From contig JALIZF010001438.1 of NCBI GenBank assembly GCA_029948255.1, forward strand, positions 124,001 through 188,000: DNA of 64,000 nucleotides. Reading direction: 5' to 3'. Below, piece by piece: positions 35,960 to 46,989 of this stretch. Position 1 is the stretch's first letter; the number at the start of each line of letters is the position of its first letter. The DNA comes from Telmatactis stephensoni (taxonomy: Eukaryota; Cnidaria; Anthozoa; Actiniaria; Isophelliidae). The position numbers were made by a program, and so were the translations under genes. The notes under the pieces were generated by a model that saw only the letters and a list, made by a program, of their open reading frames with translations, ran no database searches and had not been told where the DNA came from.

Positions 35960-36120
35960 GTAACCCAAAATAGTACATTTTCATTTCATTTTATAAAAAA
36001 AAGAAAAGAAAAAAAAAGACTCTTTGTTTTAACGAGGATATAACAGGTAAAGCAAGGCTTTTTTCCAACCTGGTCCTCAAATCCTGAAAAAAATACACAC
36101 TAATAATCGGTAAACATAAA
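35960..36120. other. Noncoding, upstream of gene D
   Basis: A-rich tract (AAAAGAAAAGAAAAAAAAAG near 36000). Nothing else recognised. Confidence 0.3.
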
Positions 36121-36124
36121 GTGT

Positions 36125-36308
36125 TTAAAAATCCCAACTGGCAAGGAGGCGAACCAGTTGGCTATATTACAAGCATGGCCGAGAAACTGAATTTGAACTA
36201 ATCGAAATCGGAACAAATTCAGTCTCAGCTAGTGGCCAGAGCGGGTATCGAACCTGGGACCGCCAGATTACGAGACCAACGCTCTGACCACTCGGCCATG
36301 CTGCCTCC
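36125..36308 (-). mobile_element. tRNA-derived SINE
   Basis: On the minus strand it starts GCAGCATGGCCGAGTGGTCA (A box), continues with CCCAGGTTCGATACCCG (B box) about 40 bases later, then a tRNA-unrelated body (CTAGCTGAGACTGAATTTG) and a tail TTGGGATTTTTAAAC. The first 70 bases resemble a tRNA with anticodon-loop-like TCTCGTAA, but the acceptor ends do not pair. A SINE, not a functional tRNA. Confidence 0.75.
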
Positions 36309-36478
36309 TATATATTCATTTTATATATCATATTTATTTCATTCAATGTTTATCTAGTATTTACTTTATTTTATTCTATTTTATTGATTTGATTTGATTT
36401 TAATTTATTTGATTTTATTTCATTTTACCTTACTTTACTTTAAGGACAAAAAAGGTGAAAAGAAACTGTACTAACTTA

Positions 36479-36568
36479 CGCGAGTGACGCGGGACTCGAA
36501 CCCGGACCATCAGCTGCGTCAAAGTCTAGAGTTTTACAAAAGTTTTACACGTTGTGCCATCGAGTTAT
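36479..36568 (-). mobile_element. tRNA-derived SINE head, second type
   Basis: The minus strand reads AACTCGATGGCACAACGTG (A box-like) and, about 50 bases later, CCGGGTTCGAGTCCCGCG (strong B box). Acceptor pairing is absent. Lies between the first SINE and the 36636 TIR element. Confidence 0.55.
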
Positions 36569-36635
36569 GTAATTATTCGTGCCCAGGCCATAGGCCGGGA
36601 ACGAGGTTATATATACTGCAAATTTTTCCTGTGGT

Positions 36636-36890
36636 CAGGCTCGTAACATGGTATATGGGATCAGGGATCAAGCTCCAAATTATGGCCAGGATCAGGGATC
36701 AGAGGCCAGGACTCAAGGATCAAATGGGTGGGATCGAGGATCAGGGACATTGGGTCAGGATCAGGGATCAGCTCAGTTTTTTGCACCAAGGATCAGTGAT
36801 CAAAAATTTCTAAAAATATGGGCTCAGAAATCAAAATTTCCGTAAAAACCCGGGATCAGTAAGACGAAAATATACCATGTTACGAGCCTG
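36636..36890. mobile_element. TIR element with GGATCAGGGATCA core, copy 1
   Basis: The ends CAGGCTCGTAACATGGTATA and TATACCATGTTACGAGCCTG are perfect 20-base inverted repeats. The interior is built of short direct repeats of (A)GGATCAGGGATCA. A 7-base target-site duplication CTGTGGT flanks it (36629-36635 and 36891-36897). A second copy lies at 46734-46981. No transposase, so non-autonomous. Confidence 0.85.
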
Positions 36891-37299
36891 CTGTGGTCGT
36901 CCGTTAGAACGGGCCGTTCTTGCGCAATCGGTCACGTGATGCACTCCTGATTGGTGAAGAGCATAAGAAACAATGCCCTTCATTCATCACCTTTGAGCGC
37001 GTGCGAGCTCTGCAAGATGGCCAACTACAAAGAAAATAGCTTTCAGAGACAGGCTCTTCCTGCAGTAGAACAATGTAATTTGGAGCTTTTAACTCGAGAT
37101 ATACCTATATACGTATAAGAGCTTCAGGATGGGCTGTTGACTAATCAGATATTCTTTAGTTTAAGTTAGCCGATTCAAAATAGGTCTTTATGTTACGGTT
37201 AACTATTTCCCGGAACCCGGGCCCGGAAGGGTGAAGAATGCGTGAAACGGCTCGGGGAAGAGTACGAACGGGGCCGGTCATTGGAGCCTCTCCTAAAAG

Positions 37300-38060
37300 C
37301 AGGGTAGTAATGGGGTTAACTGACAACTGATAAATGGCCAAAAATGCCATTGACAACTGACAAACAAGGCTTTTTTGTACTGATAACTGACAACAAAAAT
37401 GATAACTGACAACTGACATTTTTGTTGCTTATCTAAAATGTACAGATAAAATCTTAAAAACTCGTATAAAGGCCGCTGAAAGGACCACAAAATGGCACTT
37501 ATTTGCTTTTGGGTTCTCTGTGTCGACTTTGAACATGTCTACTGAGTGAAGGTTTTGATTGTCTGGACTCTAGTTCTGGTAAATATTAAACTGGCCACGT
37601 GTAGCAAGTATATACCGGCTCGGATTACTAGCCAGTTTCACAATAGCTACGTACTCTAGACACGCCCATATAAATAGTGAAAAAGCAGAGCATTTTTGTT
37701 TATAGGGGTATCAAAATGAAAAATTCAAATAATATCTGCATGTAATATATTTTGTTCCTTAACATGTACATGCACGATGGTCGTTGTAGATCCTCTTGAG
37801 CATCACAAAAGCAAAACAAAACATGAAAAAAAGTTTTAAAAGCATCTTTTAAACTACATATGAAGTAAAAATAGTGTTTTATTGCTAAAAACATGCGCAA
37901 TGTGAAAAAAAACTGTTGAAAATTAATGTTTAACTAATATTTTACTGACAAACTAAGAATTGTACTGACAACTGACAAATGACTTAATTTTTAGCTGACA
38001 ACTGACAAACGAGCTAAATTCTGACTGACAACAGACATCAGACCACCCCCATTACTACCC
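37300..38060. repeat. TGACAACTGACAA-rich repeat with internal inversion
   Basis: 37319-37420 contains repeated ACTGACAACTGA/AATGACAACTGACA words. 37945-38040 contains the same words again (CTGACAACTGACAAATGAC). GGGTAGTAATGGGG (37302) and CCCCATTACTACCC (38047-38060) are inverted copies at the two edges, so the whole about 760 bases is probably one element with short terminal inverted repeats and subterminal TGACAA direct repeats. Confidence 0.6.
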
Positions 38061-38299
38061 TGTAAAAGGGGCTTTCGGGGCACGAGTGAACGCACGTGTG
38101 CGTCTATAGTTTGCACAACAATAGACAGTCCATTTACACGATACACTAGGTTATTTTGTCCTCCAAATCCCTCAGTAGTCCAGTTAGCCTAGTGGTAAGG
38201 TGCAGTCTTTTATGGCCTAGGATCCGACTGTTTCCTCCCTCTTTGACCACGAATCTAGCTGCGTTCTACCGGATAGCGTGGAAGGGGCCGAAATCTCCT

Positions 38300-39545
38300 T
38301 CCTATACGTAACATGCCGTGCCGTTATTTTTGTTGTATATAAATGATCTCCCAAACTCATCCGAACTCCTAGCTTTCAGAATATTTGCTGATGATTCGAA
38401 TGTATTTGCAACTTCAAAAGGCATTACCTCCTTAGAAACACTAGTAAATACTGAACTGGATAAAATCAAGATATATGGTGTGATATTAACAAACTCACAA
38501 TAAACTTTAAGAAAACTAACCATATGATATAATAAAATCTCAACGGAAAAGAACAGCTAATATTGATATTAAAATATCCAACCAGGCTATAAATAAGACT
38601 GACCATATCAAATGTTTAGGTGTTTTAATTGATGAAAGCATATCATGGAAATACTGTCACATATCTTACATATCTTCAAGAATATCTAGTAACTCTGGTA
38701 TTATTTCCAAATTAAGACACTATTACCCTCTAAAAACTGACTTAAGGCAGTTGTACTACAATCTTATCAGATACCCATTTATCCCACACCACAGAAAATA
38801 TATACAGCCAATCAGAAAGCAGGAAAGCCGTTGTATATTCGGCGGTATTCCACTGATCCTTCCCATGACACATTGCGCCAATTGCTGTATTTTCTCTGGC
38901 TTGGGATAAAATAGTTAAACAATGGTTTCTTGTGGCATACTGTGGACATCCCACTCGTCACTTGTGTTTTCTTTGTCACCTTAAGGCTCGTGTGTATACT
39001 AGAAAATACAAGTGACTCGAACGTGGGATATTCCACGATCTGCCACTCTAAACCATTGTATAACCAGGATAACTACTATATGCATTTCTTATGCAATTCT
39101 GGCCTGGGGCAATGCTAACAAAACTGAGATTGAAAAAATCCAAAAGAAACAAAACCCCATCATAAGGTTGATATTCTCTGCAACACTGTATGGTCCAAAT
39201 ACAGAGAAGGCACTTTTATAAGTTTTCTTCATCTTCACTGTCCAAAATGTATATGTTTTACACTTATTGATCTTTACACATCTCTGGCATCAAAAACAAC
39301 TTCCAGAAATATTTGATGACTACTTTAAATACGCTGATAATGTACATTCCTATGAACACTGACCAGATATGCCCCCCAAAAAATCTTCACAATTGCAAGT
39401 CTCGTGTAATATTGGCAAACAGAGAGTATCATTTTCTGCAATTGATCACTGGAGTAATCTCCCAGCTTCCTTAAACTATCCATATCACCTGATTCTTTTC
39501 CAAAAAATTAAAACACATCTTCTTTCTCTCCAATTTAAAACCTAA
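38300..39545 (+). pseudogene. Degenerate LINE reverse transcriptase (CR1/L2-like), interrupted
   Basis: Fragments of one RT in several frames: LFLLYINDLPNSS and FRIFADDSNVFA (catalytic ADD) at 38320-38420; KCLGVLIDESISWKYCHISYIS and ISKLRHYYPLKTDLRQLYYNLI near 38600-38770; then YAILAWGNANKTEIEKIQKKQN at 39085-39150; and KQRVSFSAIDHWSNLPASL near 39420-39475. The order and spacing match the thumb and C-terminus of CR1/L2-type non-LTR retrotransposons. A noncoding element (38764-39080) is inserted between YYNLI and YAILAW. Stops and shifts make it dead. Confidence 0.75.
38764..39080. mobile_element. Dispersed element, copy 2, inserted in LINE
   Basis: Same order of landmarks as 32760-33070 (ACAGCCAATCAGAAAGCAGGAAAG; TTGTATATTC; AAGGCTCGTGTGTATACTAG; TTGTATAACCAG). 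It splits the LINE RT frame, so it inserted after the LINE. Ends TTATCAGATACCC / GGATAACTAC are only weakly inverted. Confidence 0.6.
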
Positions 39546-39727
39546 TTGCCTCTTCCAAAAACTGTTTTGATAAAGATATTTCTCTATGCTTTTATATACC
39601 TCTTCAATTTTCTTTTCTTTTCTACAGTGTACATGCTTACAAATATCTATTGTATATTCAATTTTGATAATTAACTGTTAACATAAATATAGATCTATAT
39701 TTACTATTTATCTACATATCATTCATG

Positions 39728-40055
39728 CGATACAAAGATGTTTTAAAGCACCACATGAAGTGAACAGGTATCTCACACTATACCTGGGAAGAGGATGGCT
39801 TGCTCTCCAGAAAGTTTAATGGCGACTAGTGAAGAAAGCCTCAGCAGCCATCGAAGATATTCGTCAGGGAGAATTACCAACGTGCACATGACCGCCGTCA
39901 CACAGTAGCTGTGTCAGGCTCTTTCCAGTGCAGCGGCTGTCAACGATTTTGCAGATCCCATGCGGGTCTCAAAGCCCATATAAGAGCCTGTCCAAAATAA
40001 CTCAACTCAAGACTGTCGTCTTCAATAACGAAGGACAGCCATAGTAGTAGTATAG
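39728..40055 (+). mobile_element. LINE 3' end with zinc-finger tail
   Basis: RYKDVLKHHMK near 39735, and a terminal peptide CSGCQRFCRSHAGLKAHIRAC followed by a stop (about 39932-40000), are the tail of a non-LTR retrotransposon polyprotein that ends in a C2H2-like finger. A short UTR and a TAG-rich tail (TAGTAGTAGTATAGTAG) follow. Frames are broken upstream. Confidence 0.5.
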
Positions 40056-40355
40056 TAGATTCTATAAATATCTATTTATCTATCTATTCATTAATATCTT
40101 TCTACTTATACAATCATATTTTTCTAAAATCATACAATACAACAACAAAATTTAATATCAAGTAACTCAACGCCAAAAAAAAAAATGCTAACAAATAACT
40201 AATACTGAACTAGGCCCTAACGCGAAAACTTATGTTGATTTAGGGTCTATAGCCATTAAATTAAGAGCCCTTAGAATATGTTCAGAGTATCCATTTTCGC
40301 TTTTGAAGCATTGATAGATTGCCTGTCATCCGGCTACAATGTTTGCTGACTTAAC

Positions 40356-42234
40356 TTAGTTACAAAATGGACTGCAAATAAGTTGCACTCCTCCAAATCT
40401 CTTCTCTTTTTGCAGTTCTAGTTCTTTCCAATTCACAACATTTCCTTGAACGTTAGAACACCTGACGGCTGCAAGAGAAGCGATCTCAGAAGAAGTAAAA
40501 GCTCTGTCCCAAATGTTAACACCTGTGAGGTTACCCTGGAGACTTTGGGCGTCTTGATATCCACCCATGTAGGAATCTTGGTCCTGTCCAAGCACGAGTG
40601 CCCCTTTCTGGATAGTAGAACCTTTTCCTTTTGTACCTCCACCTATTTGAGTCCCATTTATGTACAAGTACCACTGGCCTATCGTGTTTGACCATGAGAA
40701 AGCAATTTGATGCCAGAAGCCGTTAATTAAGGGTTGTTCAACATCCCTGCAAAACATAAATAAGGTATCTTATATTCCCATTCTTCTCTTTATTTTTTCT
40801 TGATCTTTTACATGTGTTCCTACTCTCGTACTTACTCTTGATCTCAATCTTATTATCACCCAGTTACGTTCATTAATGTTCTCATGATTCTCATTTTTTT
40901 CTCATAATTTCCTTTCAGATCACTCTTGTTTTTTTCTCATTTGCCCATAGGCAGCTCTGAGCCCGCCCAATTCCACCTCAATCCACATTCTCAATACTTG
41001 AGCCGGTATTTGAGGAGGAAAGACAATTGTATATGTGATATGATGTGAAGTACGTTGAATGATATTCTTACAAAATTCCTCTGTTTTTGAAAAGCAGTAT
41101 CGTTCTATTTCCACCTAAATAAATGACCAGCTCATTTACAGCCCCATTTTGTACAGCATGGCTTATAATACTATGTTCATCATGCTTCGCTGCTGGATCC
41201 ACCTGCACCCAAAGGGTCACTGTTAAGGCTGATAACTCTTCAAAGGCATGCACCATCTCGACTCTATCTCTCTTGGTCTTTGATGGAAAGTGTAAGACTC
41301 TAGCATCTGGATCTACAAAGGTATTAAAATAAATTACTACGTTGATAACTGAGTCGATTGTTTAAAGTTGCTTGCCTGTTTTTAGTTTTAGAGCTAGGGT
41401 GTACCTGCCAAGTTCGAGCCACTGAGTACAACGTCATACACCATTTAATTAAAAAAGGGTTATTGTTGCTAGTATAGTCGTGATCGGAATTGCCCTAGCA
41501 ACGTCAGGACGTTGTCACAATTTTTAAACATAACCATGTTTTTTATGATCATGACCAGCACAATTTCACAATCATCGCTTTATAGGATTTGGGTCCAGAT
41601 CAGAGATAAAGCGAAACTGACTAAACAAATAAAACGGGTGAACAGTATTCCACAAAATCAGGCGTTCCTAAAACGCATATGAAGTGAATAGCATTTTATA
41701 TTTTCGAGAAGCTCAAAGAAGATCCCATTATGTACTTCAGAGAAGATGAAATTTGTTTGCATGATGTACACTGCTTTGCAAGAGTTGACGTTTCTGTCAG
41801 TACTAGCTAGTAAGTAGAGGAAGGAACTTAGAAAGGAAGGAAGGAAGGATAAAAGAGAGAAAGGAAAAAAGAAAACTCAAACACTTACAAAAGCAATATG
41901 GTCGTAACGAATACACCATGTACAACACGTGAGGAACCGAATACAGATCATCTGGATCCGAAAAGTGTGTGGCTTTATTCAGCTCACAAACCTTGGTTAA
42001 CATATGGTAATTAACGCTGTAACAATTCTCGTTGTTGGAACATCTGATCATACACTCAGCGATACCAGTAGTGGATGGAATACTCTCGAGCACGTGGTTT
42101 TTGAGTAGTTTGTCCTGGAGAGTGATGGTTCCTTCAAAGAACATGGAGTCACTGAGCTGCCACTTGAGTTGAAGAAACCATAAAAAGATCATGAAACTCT
42201 TTATCTTGATAGATGTGGAAATAACTGCCATCAT
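40356..42234 (-). CDS. Gene E: secreted PAN-pentraxin protein, 3 exons
   Basis: Exons on the minus strand: 41889-42234, 41072-41312, 40356-40746. The sum is 978 nt, or 325 aa, with phases 1 and 2 and GT..AG introns. Start at the first of two adjacent ATGs (42234). An N-terminal hydrophobic stretch (FMIFLWFLQL) fits a signal peptide. PAN/apple domain about 38-112 (CMIRCSNNENCYSVNY, KVCEL). Pentraxin-like jelly roll about 117-325: VLHFPS, ALTVTLWVQ, FWHQIAFSW, YLYINGTQ, LVLGQDQDSYMGGYQDAQSLQG, VNIWDR. As in gene A, the Cys of the pentraxin signature is replaced by Ala. The two intron positions at the edge of and within the pentraxin domain have the same phases as in gene A, but there is no EGF exon. 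Probably a paralogue of gene A with a secreted recognition role; ligand unknown. Confidence 0.9.
41818..41880. repeat. (GGAA)n purine tract
   Basis: GGAAGGAAGGAAGGA and AGGAAAAAAGAAAA in intron 1 of gene E. Confidence 0.6.
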
Positions 42235-42380
42235 CGATGAAATGAACTGTGTCAATATTTGCACTGCAAGAATTAAAACGAGGCCAGTGTTTTAAAGTGT
42301 TTGTTGAGAGTAAAACTCATTACAACATCTATTAGTAAACATTTTTATTATATAACTCGGTAAATAAGGTAACTTAAATT

Positions 42381-42410
42381 ACTGAGTTTCGAGCACTGGC
42401 CCTTCATCAG
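42381..42410 (-). ncRNA. Hammerhead-like motif of a Penelope-type 3' end
   Basis: On the minus strand: CTGATGA, then AGGGC, loop, GCTC, GAAAC and TCAG. GGGC/GCTC can form the short stem II between the conserved CUGAUGA and GAAA blocks. This combination is typical of Penelope-like element termini. No RT remains here. Upstream of gene E, in the same orientation. Confidence 0.4.
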
Positions 42411-42434
42411 ATCTACATTAGTAAGCTTCAAGGC

Positions 42435-43540
42435 TGGAAACCTAGTAATCTAAGTACACTTTTTATGCGGTTTAGCATTTATTTGTACATTTTTATTAGA
42501 CTTTTAACAACCGTTGTAGAGAACTAAACAGGTGTCAACCAACAACAAGTCTTAGAAGGCTCGAATGATATAAAATGTTGAATATTGTTCTTCTTCTTTT
42601 TCAAAAATTCGTTTCATTTTTTTTTTTTTTTTTGGACAACAAAAACAGCGAGAAAACTTCTTAACAGGGCTCGTAAGCCCAGAAAATTCAATGAATCCGT
42701 GAATTTCAGGGAGGATTTTCAGATTATTTCCAAAAGTTTTCTTGGAGTTTTTTACTAGTACACTCAAGCAAAATACACTTGGATAACGGTTTTTTTTTTA
42801 CTTGCTGAGTTAAGAAATGTAAACGGTCTAAACGGAACTTTTATGCGAGCATATATACACAGTAAACGTACACTAATTCATTTCCGCTTTCCAGGAGATC
42901 TCCAGGAATTAAAAAAAATCCAGGACTTTGAAGGAATCTCAAGGAAGAAAATAGGAATCTAGGATTTTCCAGAATTTCCAAGAGGCGTACGTACTGAAAC
43001 CCTGGCTTCAAAACATAGGAAGTCTTCTGAAAAAGTATTTCGAATGAGATGGCAAAACCACGCATCTTTTAACCTTTTCCACAATTTGCAACGATGATAA
43101 TATTTTTTGCGCAACGCAACTTAGTCAATGTTCGTCATTTTACGTTGGTTTTACATTTCATGGTTTGTGTCTTCTTTGGACTTACAGCTAGGTTAGATTT
43201 TGATGACCATACATCTAAGTTGCTGAGGATCCCAGATAAAGAGATGACATAGAGTTAGAAATTTTATTTACAGAATAGCGTGCATTGATATAGTAGTATT
43301 ATCAAAATACTGTATACATGAGGTGTAGGTGCTAAAGTTCATGATTTTACGTTGCAAATATTTAATTTCAAATCAAAAACTGTCATCGTGTTACCAAAAC
43401 TGAAATTTCACCACTAAATCGTTCCTTGTTGTATGTTCCACGGCATCAACGCGGCATCAACGCATCAACGTTTTCCGAAATATAAAACGCATGTTTGGTA
43501 CAGCATGACAATTTCTTATAGTTTCTTATAGTTATTCTAT
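42435..43540. other. Noncoding, upstream of gene E
   Basis: No gene recognised. A T run (42617-42635) and a stretch rich in CAGGA/TTCCAGGA words (42890-42985) suggest repeat-derived DNA. Confidence 0.3.
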
Positions 43541-43548
43541 GTTCTTCT

Positions 43549-43631
43549 ACCCTGGGTTCCAGGGGTTTATCGTCTCATTCCGACCTTTATATGTAAAATA
43601 AAGCGAATAAAAACCACTGAAGCCCAGGGTA
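43549..43631. mobile_element. Small palindrome (TACCCTGGG)
   Basis: TACCCTGGGTTCCAGGGGTTT at 43549 pairs with AACCACTGAAGCCCAGGGTA ending at 43631. Confidence 0.5.
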
Positions 43632-43849
43632 ATGTTCTTCGTTTTTTAAGTGAATTATGGAAAACATTTCCGATCCAGGAGCATTCATTGATTAATATCC
43701 ATTAGGCGTATATGTGCACGAACATATATATACTGTATTGCACCTTAACTCACCCTCACAGGATAGAGGATAGACATAGGAAAATAAATACAGCCCGCCA
43801 TTATTCTTCGAATTGTCTGTGGCCAAGTAAGTCTTTATATCAAGACACT

Positions 43850-44015
43850 TATTATAACATAGCTACAATCTTACGCGCGCTCTGATTGACCAGAAAGCTA
43901 TGAACTATTTGCCCAGGGGCTCACTGCGCGCGCACTATCTTCCTCATCGTCTTTTTTCAAATCGTTCGAACGCGCGCCATGCATGGCCTTCCTGTTGTCT
44001 AATTGATAAATGGCT
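43850..44015. mobile_element. Composite element, inverted copy of 33975-34100
   Basis: The reverse complement reads ATTAGACAACAGGAAGG ... ACGATGAGGAAGATAGTGCG ... TTCATAGCTTTCTGGTCAATC ... AAGATTGTAGCTATGTTATAA, matching the element near gene D. Confidence 0.65.
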
Positions 44016-44019
44016 CATT

Positions 44020-46700
44020 AATTGTTCATGCACCGTATTCCTACTTTGAACGAGTTTTTAAATAAAAACCAATTTTTACATGACTTTATTTTTATGCTAT
44101 GCCAATGCTACGGGCTCTTTGATTTATTTACATATTTCTTGCTGATATATATTCTATAAATACCGGCAAATCTACTTTTGGAGTACAATATAGCAAATCT
44201 TTGTTTTGGATTATTTTGGCATGACTTATCTTACTTCAAAAACTTAATTTTTCCTGAAACTGCTCTGAATTTTTTCAAAAATGATTATGCATATCTAAAT
44301 TGAGACTTGCGCCAGCTATTGTCTGGTTTTATAAAATATTTTAAAATATTAATGAGTTTAGTTTGTATATGTTGAGTAAAATTAAGGATATTAATTGACG
44401 GGTGTCTTAAAAGTTTTCCGTCATTGTCCGAGTCGCAAAGCAACTTTGAAAACACGAGTGAATTAATCCTTAATTTTACTTATATTTTATAATATATATG
44501 TGCAAAATTTTTCTTTGTGACATTTTTTGGGTTTCTAATCAGTTGTACGCATGAAAGTACACGCCTCAAGCTAGACCGACAACATGCAGAACTCCACAAA
44601 TTTAAAGCCCAAGAAAACAATAAAAAACATATATTAACCGTTCCAAAACTCATACTGTATGTCTGTTTATAAAACAGTCTTTTTGTATATACGTGTTTCA
44701 AAAAAAGGCTGTCTCCTTGGTTTTGTTGATACTGAATACTGTATAGTGCATACCATGCATGAACAAAGTGTAAGTGGCAAACAAGAGGCAATATAATAAT
44801 ACACACAGTGTCTTTCAGTAGCCTTTCAGGTTGGAACAAAATAGACAGTTTGCATTTTCGATATTTTGGGCATGAAAATTTTTGAAAATTAGAAATTCAC
44901 AATACATTTTGGTCTTGGTGTGCAGCAGTATGCAACAAATCAAAGGATAACCTTTTTTGAAATAGGTATATATTTTTTGCTAATTCTCTGTTGAATACGT
45001 TTCGTTCTCTATGGAAATAAACCACCGACCGGGTGTCAAAATGAAGCAAAAAAGATCAAAATTTACTTCCTATTAGTATATCACTAATCTTAAAAATCCC
45101 TATATTTTTACATAAATAGTCAAATCTCGTACATAAAAGCTTACGAAACGTCCAAAACTAGCTCCAAAAAGTATTTTTGAAGTCGAAAACTAGTAGCATT
45201 TTACAGTGCCTTTCATAATTATGCGACCATCAAACTGTCCAGTTTTAGTTCACTACCTCCAACAAAAAACAAGCCTTAAAAATGTGTTAATGATCCCTAA
45301 AACCTACCAAATGATGAAATATGATCTTTAAATGATTTATAGCAGCTAAATATGATTTAGTATATATTAGATGGTTCTTTGTATTTTTTAATTTTAGTTG
45401 AAACGGTAGCCAAAACGGCGGAACTATGCGTGTTTTGGACTAAAAATTTTTAAATCATTCATAAAATTATCTCGCGAATACCTTGAAAGCCTGCTCACTT
45501 TCCAAAAATAATTGTTTCCAAGTGTTGTATGAACATAACAGCTTTTCAAAAATTACTTCCACAATTAAAGTAATTTTGTTGTCCAAAACGAACACCGCCG
45601 TTTCAAGTAAACTTCGATCTGAGCGACGATTTCAGTTCATTCTTCAATCATGATATGAATGTTCGTCATACCTTGTATCTATTCTAGAGCCCCTTGTTGC
45701 TACTCGCAGCTTGATCTCGTCGCACTCCACTACGCACTCTCCAGTTGTCGATTCGAAAATAGTTCAACAGGTATTTGATATTGGTACATCAGTTTTTTAC
45801 CGGTAGAAAAAGGATTTGAGTGTTAATCCAGAACGAAAATTTGGATTAAAACTCGCACGAAGGTGTAGTTTTTGGCGCTTTTTGCCATTATTGCTCGTCT
45901 TGAAAAAAAATCTCCTTTTAAGGAAAAAAAGCCCTCCTTGGTTAGCCAATCAGAATCAAGTAATTTTGCCATCTATATTATGAGTTAAAGTTCTTTTGAA
46001 CTTCCAAATTACGATTTTAGATTTTATAACTAACAATATGAGGTTTTTTTTGCAAATCAACTTATGGAATATTTGCATGCATTTTTCCTGTGTGCTACGT
46101 TCTTTAACAGACCAGTTGTCGAGATTAACTCAGGACAATCGAAGTCTATCGATCGTAAGCTACTCTCATTGGTATAACTTATCATTTTTTTGAAAGCAAA
46201 CTCTATCTCTTACCAGTTAGATAACTTGTACAATCATCATAAAGCTATGCACTGGAGACATCTTTCGATCATCTTCAGAACTAAAAAGATATGGCATTAC
46301 TTATTTATAAATGCTGTGAAAATAGCATAAGGACTTGGGATAGATTAGTCTCTCTGTGTAATAAGAGAGGTTCTCTGATAGGTCTACTCCGGGCCCTATT
46401 AAAGTCGCCCTAAGTCGCACAAAATTGCCTTAAGTCCCATCGACTTTTTGGGCAATTTTTGCTTAAATCGCCATAAAGACGCCGCCAAAAGTTTCTGCGA
46501 CATTAGGGCAGCAGTATACAAATGAAAGTTCTACATCCGGTGCTCGCCGGTACAGGGTGGGTCACGCCCCGATGCAGGGGATGTCACGCGCCAGTGAAAG
46601 GGGAGTCACACCTTGCAAAGGTGTGAAATCAAATCAAAGCCACTTACAAACATACAACCTAAACTTTCTGAAAGTAATAACTTTTGCTTTGTACAACAGT
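44020..46700. other. Gene desert, nothing recognised
   Basis: 2.7 kb of AT-rich DNA without supported coding or structural features. A 119-codon frame on the minus strand (44480-44839) has no family resemblance and is in repetitive-looking DNA. Confidence 0.4.
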
Positions 46701-46733
46701 TACTCTCCAGGTGAATACTTTTTGTCGCCCAAT

Positions 46734-46981
46734 CAGGCTCGTAACATGGTATATGGGATCAGGGATCAAGCTCCAAATTATGGCCAGGATCAGGGATCAG
46801 AGGCCAGGGCTCAGGGATCAAATTTTTGGGATCGAGGATCAGTGACATTGGGTCAGGATCAGGGATCATTTTTGCACCAAGGATCAGGGATCAAAAATTT
46901 CTAAAAATATGGGCTCAGGAATCAAAATTTCCGTAAAAACCCGGGATCAGTGAGACGAAAATATACCATGTTACGAGCCTG
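46734..46981. mobile_element. TIR element with GGATCAGGGATCA core, copy 2
   Basis: Same 20-base termini and interior as 36636-36890, about 93% identical. Flanked by CCCAAT on both sides (46728-46733 and 46982-46987), a 6-base (possibly 7-base) target-site duplication. Confidence 0.85.
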
Positions 46982-46989
46982 CCCAATCG

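Noticed and set aside
36238..36308. tRNA gene (-)
   Set aside because: A and B boxes are present but acceptor ends do not pair and a SINE body follows.
36636..36890. CRISPR-like array
   Set aside because: Repeats are 9-13 bases without unique spacers, and the locus is eukaryotic.
36484..36904. Frames rich in QDQGS over the GGATCAGGGATCA element, also at 46557-46904
   Set aside because: The frames are imposed by the direct repeats of a TIR element; different flanks, no start or splice context.
44480..44839. 119-codon frame (-)
   Set aside because: No family resemblance, no splice signals, composition like surrounding noncoding DNA.
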